Source: Sphaerisporangium melleum | Lineage (GTDB): Bacteria > Actinomycetota > Actinomycetes > Streptosporangiales > Streptosporangiaceae | Assembly: GCF_014646695.1 (NCBI RefSeq) | Contig: NZ_BMNT01000023.1 | Location: forward strand, 80,697 to 144,696 | DNA: 64,000 bases | Direction: 5' to 3' | Shown: in pieces, positions 8,228-16,268 of the stretch | Numbering within the stretch: the stretch's first letter is position 1 | Layout: every line of letters starts with the position of its first letter | The notes under the pieces: model-generated | The model's input: only the letters and a program-made list of their open reading frames with translations | The model's database searches: none | Told to the model about the DNA's origin: nothing | Position numbers and translations under genes: made by a program

Positions 8228-9525
8228 TGGTGCACTCCGCGCTCATCGCCGTCGTCGTCATCCTGCTCTGCGCCCACCTGTGCGGGGCGCTGGCCCAGTG
8301 GCTGCGGCAGCCCAGGGTGATCGGGGAGATGGCCGGGGGCATCCTGCTCGGCCCGTCCGTGCTCGGCGCCGCGCTGCCGCAGGCCCAGCAGGCCGTGCTG
8401 CCGCCCGCGGTGCTGCCCCTGCTGGACGTTCTCGGCCAGCTCGGCGTCACGTTCTTCATGTTCGCCGTCGGCATGGAGATGGACCTGCGCAGGTTCCGCC
8501 GCGGCGCGGGACGCACCGCGCTCGTGGTCGGCCAGGCCGGGGTGGCCATCCCCTTCGCCCTGGGCGTGGCGGCCGGGCTCGTCCTGCCCGGGCGATTCCA
8601 GCCGGACGCCTCCCAGCGGCTGCCGTTCCTGATGTTCCTCGGCCTGTCGCTCGCCGTGAGCGCGCTGCCGGTGCTCGCGTCCATCCTGCGGCAGCGCGGC
8701 CTGCTCGACACACCGATCGGCTCGCTCGGCATGGCCACCGCCGCGGTCGGCGACGTCACCGTGTGGTGCCTGCTCGTCCTGCTGATCGGCCTGTCCTCCG
8801 GCGGCGGCTCGGCGTCGGCGGCCTGGACGGCGGGGCTGGCCGTACTGTTCGTCACCGCGATGATCGTGGTGGTCGGGCCGCTGGTGCGCCGCGCCCTGGC
8901 GTGGGCCGAGGCGCGTCCCCGCGAACCGCACACGATCATGGCGTTCCTCACCCTGTACGTGCTGCTGTGCGCGCTGAGCGGCGAACTGATCGGCATCCAC
9001 CCCGCGATCGGCGCGCTGCTGGCCGGAGTCGTCATGCCGAAGAACTCCCTCGTGGCGGATGATTTCGTACGCCGGTGCGAGGGCGTCACCCTGTGGCTGC
9101 TGCTGCCGCTGTTCTTCACCGTGACCGGGCTGCGCACCCATCTGAGCGCGGTGGCCGGGCCGGTGGAGCTGGCCGTCTGCGCGCTGCTCCTGGTGGCCGC
9201 GGTGGCCGGCAAGCTCGGCGGAGCGGCGCTCGCCGCGCGGCTGAGCGGCCTGCCCGGCCGGGAGGCGTTCGCGCTGGGCGCCATGCTGAACTGCCGCGGG
9301 CTGACCGAGCTGGTCATCCTGAGCATCGGCCTGTCCCAGGGGCTGATCACCGAGACGCTGTTCCCCATCATGATCGTGGTCACCCTGGTGACCACCGCCG
9401 CCACCGCGCCCCTGCTGGACCGGCTGGTCCCCTCCCCCGGCGCCGCGGGGCGAGCCGAGCGCGGGCCCGGTCAGCCGGCGGAGGTCGCCGGGGCCGACGC
9501 CAGGGGGATGGGCACCTCCACGTAG
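8227..9525 (+). CDS. Cation:proton antiporter, CPA2/KefB-like
   Basis: 432-residue membrane protein exchanging H+ for Na+ or K+. Family features include GEMAGGILLGPSVLG near residue 35, FFMFAVGMEMDL near 80, LAVSALPVLASIL near 145 and a second-half segment HPAIGALLAGVVMPK. Membrane segments number about twelve, and no TrkA-N domain follows, so it is the short form. ATG 8227 is preferred over TTG 8215 because it overlaps the stop of the small upstream ORF. Its 3' end overlaps the convergent AtuA gene by 55 bp. Confidence 0.88.
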   Translation: MVHSALIAVVVILLCAHLCGALAQWLRQPRVIGEMAGGILLGPSVLGAALPQAQQAVLPPAVLPLLDVLGQLGVTFFMFAVGMEMDLRRFRRGAGRTALVVGQAGVAIPFALGVAAGLVLPGRFQPDASQRLPFLMFLGLSLAVSALPVLASILRQRGLLDTPIGSLGMATAAVGDVTVWCLLVLLIGLSSGGGSASAAWTAGLAVLFVTAMIVVVGPLVRRALAWAEARPREPHTIMAFLTLYVLLCALSGELIGIHPAIGALLAGVVMPKNSLVADDFVRRCEGVTLWLLLPLFFTVTGLRTHLSAVAGPVELAVCALLLVAAVAGKLGGAALAARLSGLPGREAFALGAMLNCRGLTELVILSIGLSQGLITETLFPIMIVVTLVTTAATAPLLDRLVPSPGAAGRAERGPGQPAEVAGADARGMGTST

Positions 9526-11276
9526 CGGGACAGCACGAACTCGCCGAGCGCCTTGGCCTGCGCGTCGAAGCGGCTGGTCTCGGTGGCCCCCTCGCCCAGC
9601 AGGCCGTGGATCACGAAGTTCAGCGCGCGCAGGTTGGGCAGCTCGTAGCGGTCGACGGGCAGGCCGGCCGCCTCGGGGAGCAGTTCGCGCAGCCGCTCGA
9701 CCGTGACCGTGCGGCGCAGCCAGGCGTACGTCTCGTCGTCGCGGGTCCACAGGCCGAGATTGGCGTTGCCGCCCTTGTCGCCGGAGCGGGCGTCCGCCAC
9801 CTCTCCCAGGGGGATCCGTACGACTCCCGCGCCGGGGAACGACGTTCCCTCGGCCGCGGCGGGCGGGCTCGGGGCGGAAGGGAACGACGCGGCGGGCTCG
9901 GGCGGGGCGGTGGGAGACCAGGGGATCGCCTCCACGGTGCCGTCCGGGAGCACCACGTGGTGGTCCACCTCCCCGACGGGGACGGCGCACGGCCAGTACG
10001 TGCCGTACGCGCGGGCTCCCTGCGGGGTGCCGGTGGCGTAGAAGCCGGGATAGTTGCCGAGCGCGAGGCCCACCACCAGGCCGGAGAACGCCCGGCCGAC
10101 CGCCTTCTCCTGCGGTCCCTTGACCGCGATGCGCAGCAGGCAGGAGGCGGCGTCCTGGCCGGCGGCGTCCTGCGCGGCCGTGCCGATGCGCTGGAAGACC
10201 ACCGAGCAGCCGCCGGGCAACCCGTCGCGGACGGCGCGTTCGGCGAGCGCGGCCTTCTTCTCGATGTGGCGGCCGGTCAGCACGAGAGTGATCTCGTTCC
10301 GGTAGCCGCCGAGGGCGGTGACGGCCACCTTGGCGAACGGCGGGGGCGGCGCGCCGCGCGTCCCGGCGATCTCCACGCGGTCCGGGCCGGCCTGGCGCAG
10401 CGTCAGGGTGTCCAGCAGCGTGGTGACGTCCGGGTTGAGGTAGCGGGTGCCCTGGATCTCGTAGACGAGTTGCGCGGTGACCGTGCCCACGGTGACCGCG
10501 CCGCCGGTCCCCGGATGCTTGGTGATCACCGCGCTGCCGTCCGCGGCGACCTCCGCGATGGGGAAGCCGGGGTGGGTGAGGCCGGGGATGCCGAGGAAGG
10601 AGGAGTGGTTGCCGCCGGTCGCCTGGGCGCCGCACTCGATGACGTGCCCGGCGGCGACCGCGCCGGCCAGGCGGTCGAAGTCGTCGCGCGCCCAGCCGTG
10701 CCACCAGGCGGCCGGGCCGAGGGTCAGCGCGGCGTCGCTGACCCGGCCGCAGATCACGATGTCGGCCCCGGCCTCCAGCGCGCGGGCGATGCCCCACCCG
10801 CCGAGGTAGGCGTTCGCGGTGAGCGGGGTGAGCCCGGAGGCGGCCAGCGGGGTGCCGTGCTCGGCGTGCGCCAGCGGGTGACCGGCCGCCTGGATCGCGC
10901 CGAGGCGTCCGAGCAGGTCGTCCCCGGCCACGTGGGCGACGCGGGGAGCCAGTCCCGCGGCGTGTGCCTGGGCGGTGAGACGGTCGGCCAGGCCGCGCGG
11001 GTCGAGCCCGCCGGCGTTCACCACGACCTTGATCCCGCGGTCCAGGACGGTTTCGAGCACGGGGGCGATCTGGGCCGGGAAGGTCGCCGCGTAGCCCGCC
11101 GCGGGGTCGCGTGCCCGGCCCTTGGCCAGGACGAGCATGGTGACCTCGGCCAGGTAGTCCCCGGTGACCACGTCGACGTCCCCGCCGCCCACCATCTCGG
11201 CGAACGCGGTGTGCCGGTCCCCGTAGAACCCCGAGGCGTTGGCGATCCGCACGGCCCTGCGTATGCCGCCCATCAC
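9471..11276 (-). CDS. Acyclic terpene utilization AtuA-like protein (DUF1446)
   Basis: 601-residue protein of the AtuA family. Visible blocks are RIANASGFYGDR near residue 10, VVTGDYLAEVTMLVL near 38 and the C-terminal AtuA-like ferredoxin-fold domain (about 490-590, DARSGDKGGNANLGLWT). In Pseudomonas the family is needed for acyclic terpenoid (citronellol/geraniol) degradation, but the chemistry is not settled. Many actinobacterial members sit in short-chain acyl-CoA catabolic operons. It is divergent from a GntR/FCD regulator, its probable controller. No carboxylase partner is adjacent. Confidence 0.85.
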   Translation of the reverse strand: MMGGIRRAVRIANASGFYGDRHTAFAEMVGGGDVDVVTGDYLAEVTMLVLAKGRARDPAAGYAATFPAQIAPVLETVLDRGIKVVVNAGGLDPRGLADRLTAQAHAAGLAPRVAHVAGDDLLGRLGAIQAAGHPLAHAEHGTPLAASGLTPLTANAYLGGWGIARALEAGADIVICGRVSDAALTLGPAAWWHGWARDDFDRLAGAVAAGHVIECGAQATGGNHSSFLGIPGLTHPGFPIAEVAADGSAVITKHPGTGGAVTVGTVTAQLVYEIQGTRYLNPDVTTLLDTLTLRQAGPDRVEIAGTRGAPPPPFAKVAVTALGGYRNEITLVLTGRHIEKKAALAERAVRDGLPGGCSVVFQRIGTAAQDAAGQDAASCLLRIAVKGPQEKAVGRAFSGLVVGLALGNYPGFYATGTPQGARAYGTYWPCAVPVGEVDHHVVLPDGTVEAIPWSPTAPPEPAASFPSAPSPPAAAEGTSFPGAGVVRIPLGEVADARSGDKGGNANLGLWTRDDETYAWLRRTVTVERLRELLPEAAGLPVDRYELPNLRALNFVIHGLLGEGATETSRFDAQAKALGEFVLSRYVEVPIPLASAPATSAG

Positions 11277-11456
11277 GCCCTCCCACCTGTCCGCGTCCGC
11301 CGGCCGGCGGGCGCCTCATCTGACGATGATCCACGCATGCTAGCGCCGGTCGTCGCGAGAACCGATCCCGGCGTACGGCCATCGCCGGGCGGACACCAAC
11401 GAGCGGCGGGAAGCAAGGCTTGGGCGGTCACTTCCATTCCACAAAACCCCCGAATC

Positions 11457-11477
11457 GGCATGTGGCATGTCACATGT
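11457..11477 (+). promoter_or_regulatory. Triple heptamer repeat in AtuA-GntR divergent region
   Basis: Three contiguous heptamers, GGCATGT, GGCATGT and CACATGT, also create the palindrome ATGTCACAT. They lie between the divergent AtuA and GntR genes, about 80 bp before the GntR start. This is a candidate regulator-binding site. Confidence 0.4.
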
Positions 11478-11559
11478 CAACGCTTGGGACGAGTGCGGCC
11501 TTATCCGGCATTTCACCGATAGAGTCCCCGAGAGTCGTAACCTCAGGGAAAGGGCCTCG

Positions 11560-12288
11560 GTGCGCACGGTCGGTGGTGGGTCAAGCCTCACAGAGCAGGT
11601 GATCGAGGCCGTCCGGGAGGCGATCCGCTCCGGCGAGCTGCGGCCCGGCGAGCTGTACTCGGTGTACCAGCTCGCCACGCAGCTGAACGTCTCCCGCACC
11701 CCCGTACGCGAGGCCATGCTCCGGCTGGCCGAGGCGGGCATCGTGCGCTTCGAGCGCAGCCGCGGCTTCCGGGTGCTGCGGCGCGACCCGCGGGAGATCG
11801 CCGAGGTGTTCCAGCTCCGGCTGCTGCTGGAGGTGCCCGCGACGCGCCTCGCCGTCCGCCGCGCGAGCCAGGAACTGGTCGGGGCGATGCGGGGTGAGCT
11901 CGCCGGGATGCGCGCCGCCGCCGCCGGCCTCGACGAGCCGCGTTTCCTGCGCCATGACCGCGCCTTCCACGACCTGCTACTGAACGCGGGCGCCAATCGC
12001 AGGCTCGCCGCCATCGTCGGCAACCTGCGGGACGCGACGATGACGCTCGGCGCCTCGACCGTGGAGCGCAGGCGCTCGCTCGCCGACGTCGCGGCCGAGC
12101 ACGAGCCGATCGTGACCGCGCTTTCCGCCGGGGACGCGGAGGCCGCCGCCCAGGCGATGCGGCTGCACCTCACGCACACCGGCGAGTTGCTGCTGCGGCA
12201 GTCCGTGGCCGACGGCGGCGGCACCGCCGACCCCGAGGACCTCGCCCTGATCCGCTTTCCGGGGACGCCCGGAGCCACCTCGCCGTGA
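11560..12288 (+). CDS. GntR-family regulator with FCD domain
   Basis: 242-residue regulator. The N-terminal winged helix includes PGELYSVYQLATQLNVSRTP and VREAMLRLAEAGIVRF. The C-terminal all-helical FCD ligand domain shows RLLLEVPATRLAVRRAS, a central HDRAFHDLLL metal or ligand histidine block and HEPIVTALSAGD. GTG 11560 is chosen because AGGGAAAGG lies just upstream; an ATG 93 bp earlier would add 31 unrelated residues. FCD regulators usually sense organic acids, which fits control of the divergent AtuA gene. Confidence 0.87.
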   Translation: MRTVGGGSSLTEQVIEAVREAIRSGELRPGELYSVYQLATQLNVSRTPVREAMLRLAEAGIVRFERSRGFRVLRRDPREIAEVFQLRLLLEVPATRLAVRRASQELVGAMRGELAGMRAAAAGLDEPRFLRHDRAFHDLLLNAGANRRLAAIVGNLRDATMTLGASTVERRRSLADVAAEHEPIVTALSAGDAEAAAQAMRLHLTHTGELLLRQSVADGGGTADPEDLALIRFPGTPGATSP

Positions 12289-12306
12289 GACCCCGCGCCG
12301 CCGCGG

Positions 12307-13275
12307 TCACAGCCGCCCGGTCGCCCAGCCGAAGAACGCCAGCATCACCGCGTACCCGAGCGCGACCGCCAGCGCGCCCAGCAGGTGGGTACGCGCCGAC
12401 GTCTCCCGGCCGGGCGTCAGCCAGCGCCGCAGGGCCCGGTTGACCAGCGGCATCACCAGCCAGGTGAGGACGCAGACGCTCAGCGCGCCGCCGATGAACA
12501 GGTGCAGGTAGCCGGGCACCCCGGCGGCCCCCAGCGCCCGGTCGGTGGTCAGGCTCAGCACCATCATGATCGGATAGAGCCCCAGGAGCACGGCCATGGC
12601 CTGCTTCCAGTTGGGCGGGAGGGCGTGGCCCGCCGCGTCGCCGCCGAGCCGGAACCAGCCGCCGAACGCCGAGCCGACCTGCCGTACGTCGTAGGAGGCG
12701 AAGGCGGCGCGGCCCTCGTCCAGCAGCTTCTTCCTCGCCTCGGAGGTGAGCCAGGTGTCCAGGTGCTCGCGGGTGTCGAACCGGAAGACCGAGACCCAGT
12801 CCTCCTGGACGCCCGGGACGGGCCGGAACAGCTCGAAGCCGAGGAACCCGGGGTATCTCTCCTGCACCTTGCGCACCTTCTGCTGCCAGCGGACGAACGC
12901 CGGCTCCTGGCCCGGGGCGAGGTGATGGGAGATCACCACGGTCACCGCCGGCTGCACCGGGGGCTCGCCGGCCAGCACCTCCTTGACCTCCGGCCCCTCC
13001 AGCAGGGAACGCCCCCGCGCGAGCATCCGCTCGTGCTGCGGGGAGTTCAGCCAGGCGGTGAGCTGATCGATGCGGGCGAACCGGAACACGACCACCCACT
13101 CGCCGTCGGCGCCCTGCCCGGGGGGATAGACCTCCTTGCCCTCGAAGCCGTGAAAGCCCCGCGCCAGCTCGGTCATCTCGTCCTGCCAGCGCCGGTAGTC
13201 GGCCTCACGCCCCTTGCGCACCTTCTGCGAAAGGAACACGGTGGCACTCTGGTCCCCCTGGTTCGCCGCGGCCAT
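12307..13275 (-). CDS. Duplicated antibiotic-biosynthesis-monooxygenase (ABM) domain protein with membrane C-terminus
   Basis: 322-residue protein from ATG 13275; the frame extends to 13353 but the extra residues are unconserved in character. Two tandem ABM-like ferredoxin-fold domains are seen: about 1-95 (SQKVRKGREADYRRWQDEM, FHGFEGKEVYPPG) and 100-190 (ERYPGFLGFELFRPVPG). Three hydrophobic segments follow (WKQAMAVLLGLYPIMMVLSL and two more). Such ABM-plus-membrane proteins occur in many bacteria without a proven reaction. The 3' end is 18 bp from the end of the convergent GntR gene. A quinol or small-molecule oxygenation role is inference only. Confidence 0.72.
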   Translation of the reverse strand: MAAANQGDQSATVFLSQKVRKGREADYRRWQDEMTELARGFHGFEGKEVYPPGQGADGEWVVVFRFARIDQLTAWLNSPQHERMLARGRSLLEGPEVKEVLAGEPPVQPAVTVVISHHLAPGQEPAFVRWQQKVRKVQERYPGFLGFELFRPVPGVQEDWVSVFRFDTREHLDTWLTSEARKKLLDEGRAAFASYDVRQVGSAFGGWFRLGGDAAGHALPPNWKQAMAVLLGLYPIMMVLSLTTDRALGAAGVPGYLHLFIGGALSVCVLTWLVMPLVNRALRRWLTPGRETSARTHLLGALAVALGYAVMLAFFGWATGRL

Positions 13276-13417
13276 CACAACTGCTACGGTAGCCCTTAAT
13301 GGACAAATGGGACATATAGCGACGATTTGCCCATCGGATAACGCACTCGCCATTTGCCGATGAATTAGCCAGACATTCCCTCAGCTCTGCGTACCGGGGC
13401 GTTGGGAGGCCGATTCG

Positions 13418-14257
13418 ATGAAAAGCGATCGCACACCGGCGGCGTCCGCGGCCCTGCGGCGCACCAGCGCCGGACCATCGCGCTACGTCATGGAGCTGGG
13501 CCTGCTCAACACGGGCGACGACGACCTGACCGGCTGGCAGGCGGCGATCACCCTGCCCGAGGGGGCCGGCATGGCCGCCGGAGCGGGCGCCGCCGTCGAG
13601 GAGACCGCACCCGGCGCCTACACCGTCCGGCCGCACCCCGGCGCACCGCTCGCGCCAGGGCACCGGCAGATGGTGTCGGTGGAGGTGTACGGCACCCTGC
13701 GGGCTCCCACGTCCGCGACGTTCAGCGCCACGGCCGGCGACGGCGCGACGGTCCAGGCCGCGGTGGCCGTGGTGGCGGCGGTGACGGACGGGGACAGCCG
13801 CGAGGCCGACGAGTCCACCTGGCCCGGCTCGACCGGCGTCGGCGAGCAGGCGCCCGCGACCGGGAACACCGGCGGGGGCGGCGGCGCCGGGCTCGGCGGA
13901 GGAGGCGGGGGCGGCGCGACGTCCACGTTCCGCGTGCACATCGAGTGGGAGAACGACTCCGGCGGAGGCGGCGGCGCGGGCGGCGGTGGCGGCGTGAACC
14001 AGGGCGGCGCCGGGTCCGACGGACGGCAGGGCGGCGACTGGCAGCAGTACCAGAACTCCTACCAGAACTCCGCTCAGGACGGCGCCCCGGCGAGCGGCAA
14101 GGCCGGCGCGAACTGGCAGCAGCAGTACCGGCGCGGTTCCTCCCCTGCGACGGGCGGGGAGCGCAAGCAGGCCCAGGAGGACCCATTGGACGAGATCAAG
14201 GCGGAACTGCGCGCCCTCGGCGAGCGGGTGGCCGACCTGGAAGGCGGGAAGCCATGA
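13418..14257 (+). CDS. Glycine-rich protein with CBM2-like N-terminal domain, function unknown
   Basis: 279-residue protein preceded by GGGAGG. Residues about 15-115 read like a beta-sandwich of the CBM2 type (LGLLNTGDDDLTGWQAAITL, then LAPGHRQMVSVEVYGT) but without a signal peptide. Long Gly runs follow at about 150-160 and 185-200, split by TFRVHIEWEND. A Gln/Asn-rich stretch and a short C-terminal coiled coil (DEIKAELRALGERVADLEGG) complete it. It overlaps the next gene by four bases (ATGA). No family was recognised. The architecture suggests a self-associating or scaffold protein. Confidence 0.65.
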   Translation: MKSDRTPAASAALRRTSAGPSRYVMELGLLNTGDDDLTGWQAAITLPEGAGMAAGAGAAVEETAPGAYTVRPHPGAPLAPGHRQMVSVEVYGTLRAPTSATFSATAGDGATVQAAVAVVAAVTDGDSREADESTWPGSTGVGEQAPATGNTGGGGGAGLGGGGGGGATSTFRVHIEWENDSGGGGGAGGGGGVNQGGAGSDGRQGGDWQQYQNSYQNSAQDGAPASGKAGANWQQQYRRGSSPATGGERKQAQEDPLDEIKAELRALGERVADLEGGKP

Positions 14258-14724
14258 GCGGCACATCGGACTGGGAGGCCTGGGCCGGCCGGTCCAGGCC
14301 GTCCTCCCCCGGCGCGTCCACGGCCGGGCCCGGCGGCGACTGGGCGGACTGGAGCGGCTCCGGCGGCGAATCACCCATTCCGCCGGACACGAGCCCCCTG
14401 CCGTACGCGGTGCGGTGTCCCATCGGCCCGGACTCCTCGGCGGCGCGCGTGCGGCTGCCGAAGAAGGTCGCCGAGGGGACGGCGTTCGTCGTCGACGTCG
14501 GCGTGGACGGCCCGGCCGACGGCACCCTGCCCGGCGCCCGCGGCTACCAGCGGCTGGACGCGACCACCGTGCTGGTGCACCTGACCGGAGGGGGCGAGGT
14601 GGCCGCCGGCCCGGAGTACGAGCCAGCCCGGTATCCCGGCGGCGCCGGCAAGCCCGTCCCGCCGCCGCCCGGCACGCCGTTCGTGGTCGTGGTGGTGCTG
14701 CCGCCCGCGCCGCAGAACTACTGA
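14254..14724 (+). CDS. Hypothetical protein coupled to the glycine-rich protein
   Basis: 156-residue protein starting at ATG 14254 within the ATGA overlap. The N-terminal 50 residues are Ser/Gly/Trp rich (DWEAWAGRS, GDWADWSGS). The C-terminal 100 residues look like a compact beta domain (RVRLPKKVAEGTAFVVDVGV, TVLVHLTGGG, FVVVVVLPPAP). The Trp-rich tail of this protein and the Trp/Gln-rich part of its partner suggest the two interact. No family was recognised. Confidence 0.6.
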   Translation: MSGTSDWEAWAGRSRPSSPGASTAGPGGDWADWSGSGGESPIPPDTSPLPYAVRCPIGPDSSAARVRLPKKVAEGTAFVVDVGVDGPADGTLPGARGYQRLDATTVLVHLTGGGEVAAGPEYEPARYPGGAGKPVPPPPGTPFVVVVVLPPAPQNY

Positions 14725-14786
14725 CCACCTGCGAGGGCGCGGAGGACGGCACGCCCGGATGCCACGCGCCGCGGCTCGGCACCGGC

Positions 14787-14817
14787 CTCGGCGGCAGGCT
14801 GCGAACATGCCGCCGAG
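14787..14817. terminator. Bidirectional terminator hairpin
   Basis: A 10-bp stem, CTCGGCGGCA (14787-14796) with TGCCGCCGAG (14808-14817), lies between convergent genes ending at 14724 and 14842. Confidence 0.65.
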
Positions 14818-14841
14818 CCGGGTCGGCTCCGCGCGGCGGGG

Positions 14842-15615
14842 TCAGCCCTTGTACAGGCGCTCGGCGTACTGCTCGCCGTAGTAGCGCTCCAGCTCCTCCA
14901 GGCTCTCCTCGACCGCCGGCTGGACCCGCTTGACGATCTGCGGGTGCGGCGGCAGCACGCCGGGGTTCCAGGTCTGGTGCTTCCACAGGCCGGAGCGCAT
15001 GAACGCCTTGGCGCAGTGGAAGAAGATCTGCTCGATCTCCACGACGACGGCGAGCACGGGCCGGTGGCCCTTGACGACCATCCGGTCGAAGAACGGCGCC
15101 TCGCGCACCAGCCGGGCCCGGCCGTTGATCCGCAGCGTCTCGTTGCGGCCGGGCACGACGTACAGCAGGCCGACGTGCGGGTTAGCCAGGATGTTCAGAT
15201 AGCCGTCCGCGCGGCGGTTGCCGGGCCGTTCGGGGATGGCGATCGTCGTGTCGTCCAGGACGAGGGTGAACCCGGGCGGGTCGCCCTTGGGCGAGACATC
15301 ACAGTCGCCCTCCGCGCCGGAGGTGGCGATCAGGCAGAACGGGGAGGCCGCGAGCCATTCGCGGTCCATCTCGTGCAGCCTCCGGCGTTCCTTGGTGATC
15401 GCCCGGGGCATCACCGGGCCGAGCAGCTCGCGCAGCTCGGCCGCCGAGGTCACCGGCGTGTACCCCTCGCCGGAGGCCGGACCGCCCGCGCCCTCGGCGG
15501 CGGCCTCCTCGAACGCGTCCGCCATGCAGACGCCGTCCATGTCCGCAAGCACCCGGGCGTGCTCGGCCATCTCGGCCTGCCCGGCATCCCCTGCGTACTC
15601 CGCCTTCCGCGTCAT
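14842..15615 (-). CDS. Pyridoxamine 5'-phosphate oxidase-like FMN-binding protein (MSMEG_1061 type)
   Basis: 257-residue split-barrel flavoprotein. The core reads FCLIATSGAEGDCDVSPKGD, IAIPERPGNRRADGYLNIL and HVGLLYVVPGRNETLRINGR, the pattern of the PNPOx-like subgroup named after MSMEG_1061. The C-terminal FHCAKAFMRSGLW is also typical. An N-terminal extension of about 50 Ala/Glu-rich residues precedes the core. Its substrate is unknown; relatives use FMN or F420 for redox of small molecules. It converges on the hypothetical pair. Confidence 0.82.
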   Translation of the reverse strand: MTRKAEYAGDAGQAEMAEHARVLADMDGVCMADAFEEAAAEGAGGPASGEGYTPVTSAAELRELLGPVMPRAITKERRRLHEMDREWLAASPFCLIATSGAEGDCDVSPKGDPPGFTLVLDDTTIAIPERPGNRRADGYLNILANPHVGLLYVVPGRNETLRINGRARLVREAPFFDRMVVKGHRPVLAVVVEIEQIFFHCAKAFMRSGLWKHQTWNPGVLPPHPQIVKRVQPAVEESLEELERYYGEQYAERLYKG

Positions 15616-15708
15616 CGCGCCCCCTCCGTCGCCCGATCATGGCCGCGGCCAGCCTAGGCCGCCGCCCACGGGGAGGTCACGCGGGTTTCACGGTTCGGAC
15701 GCGCGGGA

Positions 15709-15963
15709 TCACTTCCACCGGAAGTACACGAACAGCCGGCCGTGGTTCTTGGCGTCCTTGTCGATGCGGTGGTAGAGGGCCTTGATCTCCTTCTGGTCGA
15801 GGAACCGGAGGACCTTCTTCTTGAGCTGGCCGGACCCCTTGCCGGGGATGATCTCGACCTCGGTGGCCTTCTTCCGCACCGCCTCCTGGATGATGCCGTG
15901 CAGCGCCCGGTCGATCTCGCCGCTCCTGTTGTAGATGTCATGGAGATCAAGCTTCAGCTTCAC
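15709..15963 (-). CDS. Small Smr (MutS2 C-terminal-like) domain protein
   Basis: 84-residue protein from GTG 15963 with LKLDLHDIYNRSGEIDRAL and the Smr signature EIIPGKGSGQLKKKVLRFL. Smr domains are nicking or RNA-cleaving endonuclease modules. The stand-alone version here is basic. A -10 TACAAT (15970-15975) ends six bases before the GTG and there is no Shine-Dalgarno, so the start is probably leaderless. The frame continues upstream to 16050 but would remove that promoter. Confidence 0.85.
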   Translation of the reverse strand: MKLKLDLHDIYNRSGEIDRALHGIIQEAVRKKATEVEIIPGKGSGQLKKKVLRFLDQKEIKALYHRIDKDAKNHGRLFVYFRWK

Positions 15964-16268
15964 CCCGTGATTGTACGACGTCGGCCTTCGCCTGCTTTGG
16001 ACCGTTCTGCTAACTGCGCTGATCACAGCATTACACCGTTCCATGTCCACATTTGGTCATAAATTGCCGCTGGCCGGCGCCCGCATTGATCTAGGCGGGA
16101 AAGAAGCGCGCCTCTAGACTCCGACTGAGTTCGGCGGCCCGGACACGGGTCGTGCCGGACACATGTCGCCCGACGGGGAGGGTGGGGTCCTTCCCGTGCG
16201 CCAAACGGGTGACGCGGCTCCGCCATGCCCGCCGGGCGGTGATCACCGGTGGTTCACCAGGAGGTGCC
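15964..16268. other. Divergent region between Smr and subtilase genes
   Basis: Holds the Smr -10 at its left end. Near the subtilase start it has the palindrome GGTGATCACC (16238-16247) directly followed by GGTGGTTCACC. AGGAGG at 16258-16263 is the subtilase ribosome site. No other gene is seen. Confidence 0.45.

Noticed and set aside
7963..11382. Very long open frame on the minus strand across the antiporter and AtuA genes
   Set aside because: It is an antisense or out-of-frame product of high third-position GC; its translation is low-complexity Arg/Gly/Pro and it covers two genes with clear family motifs.
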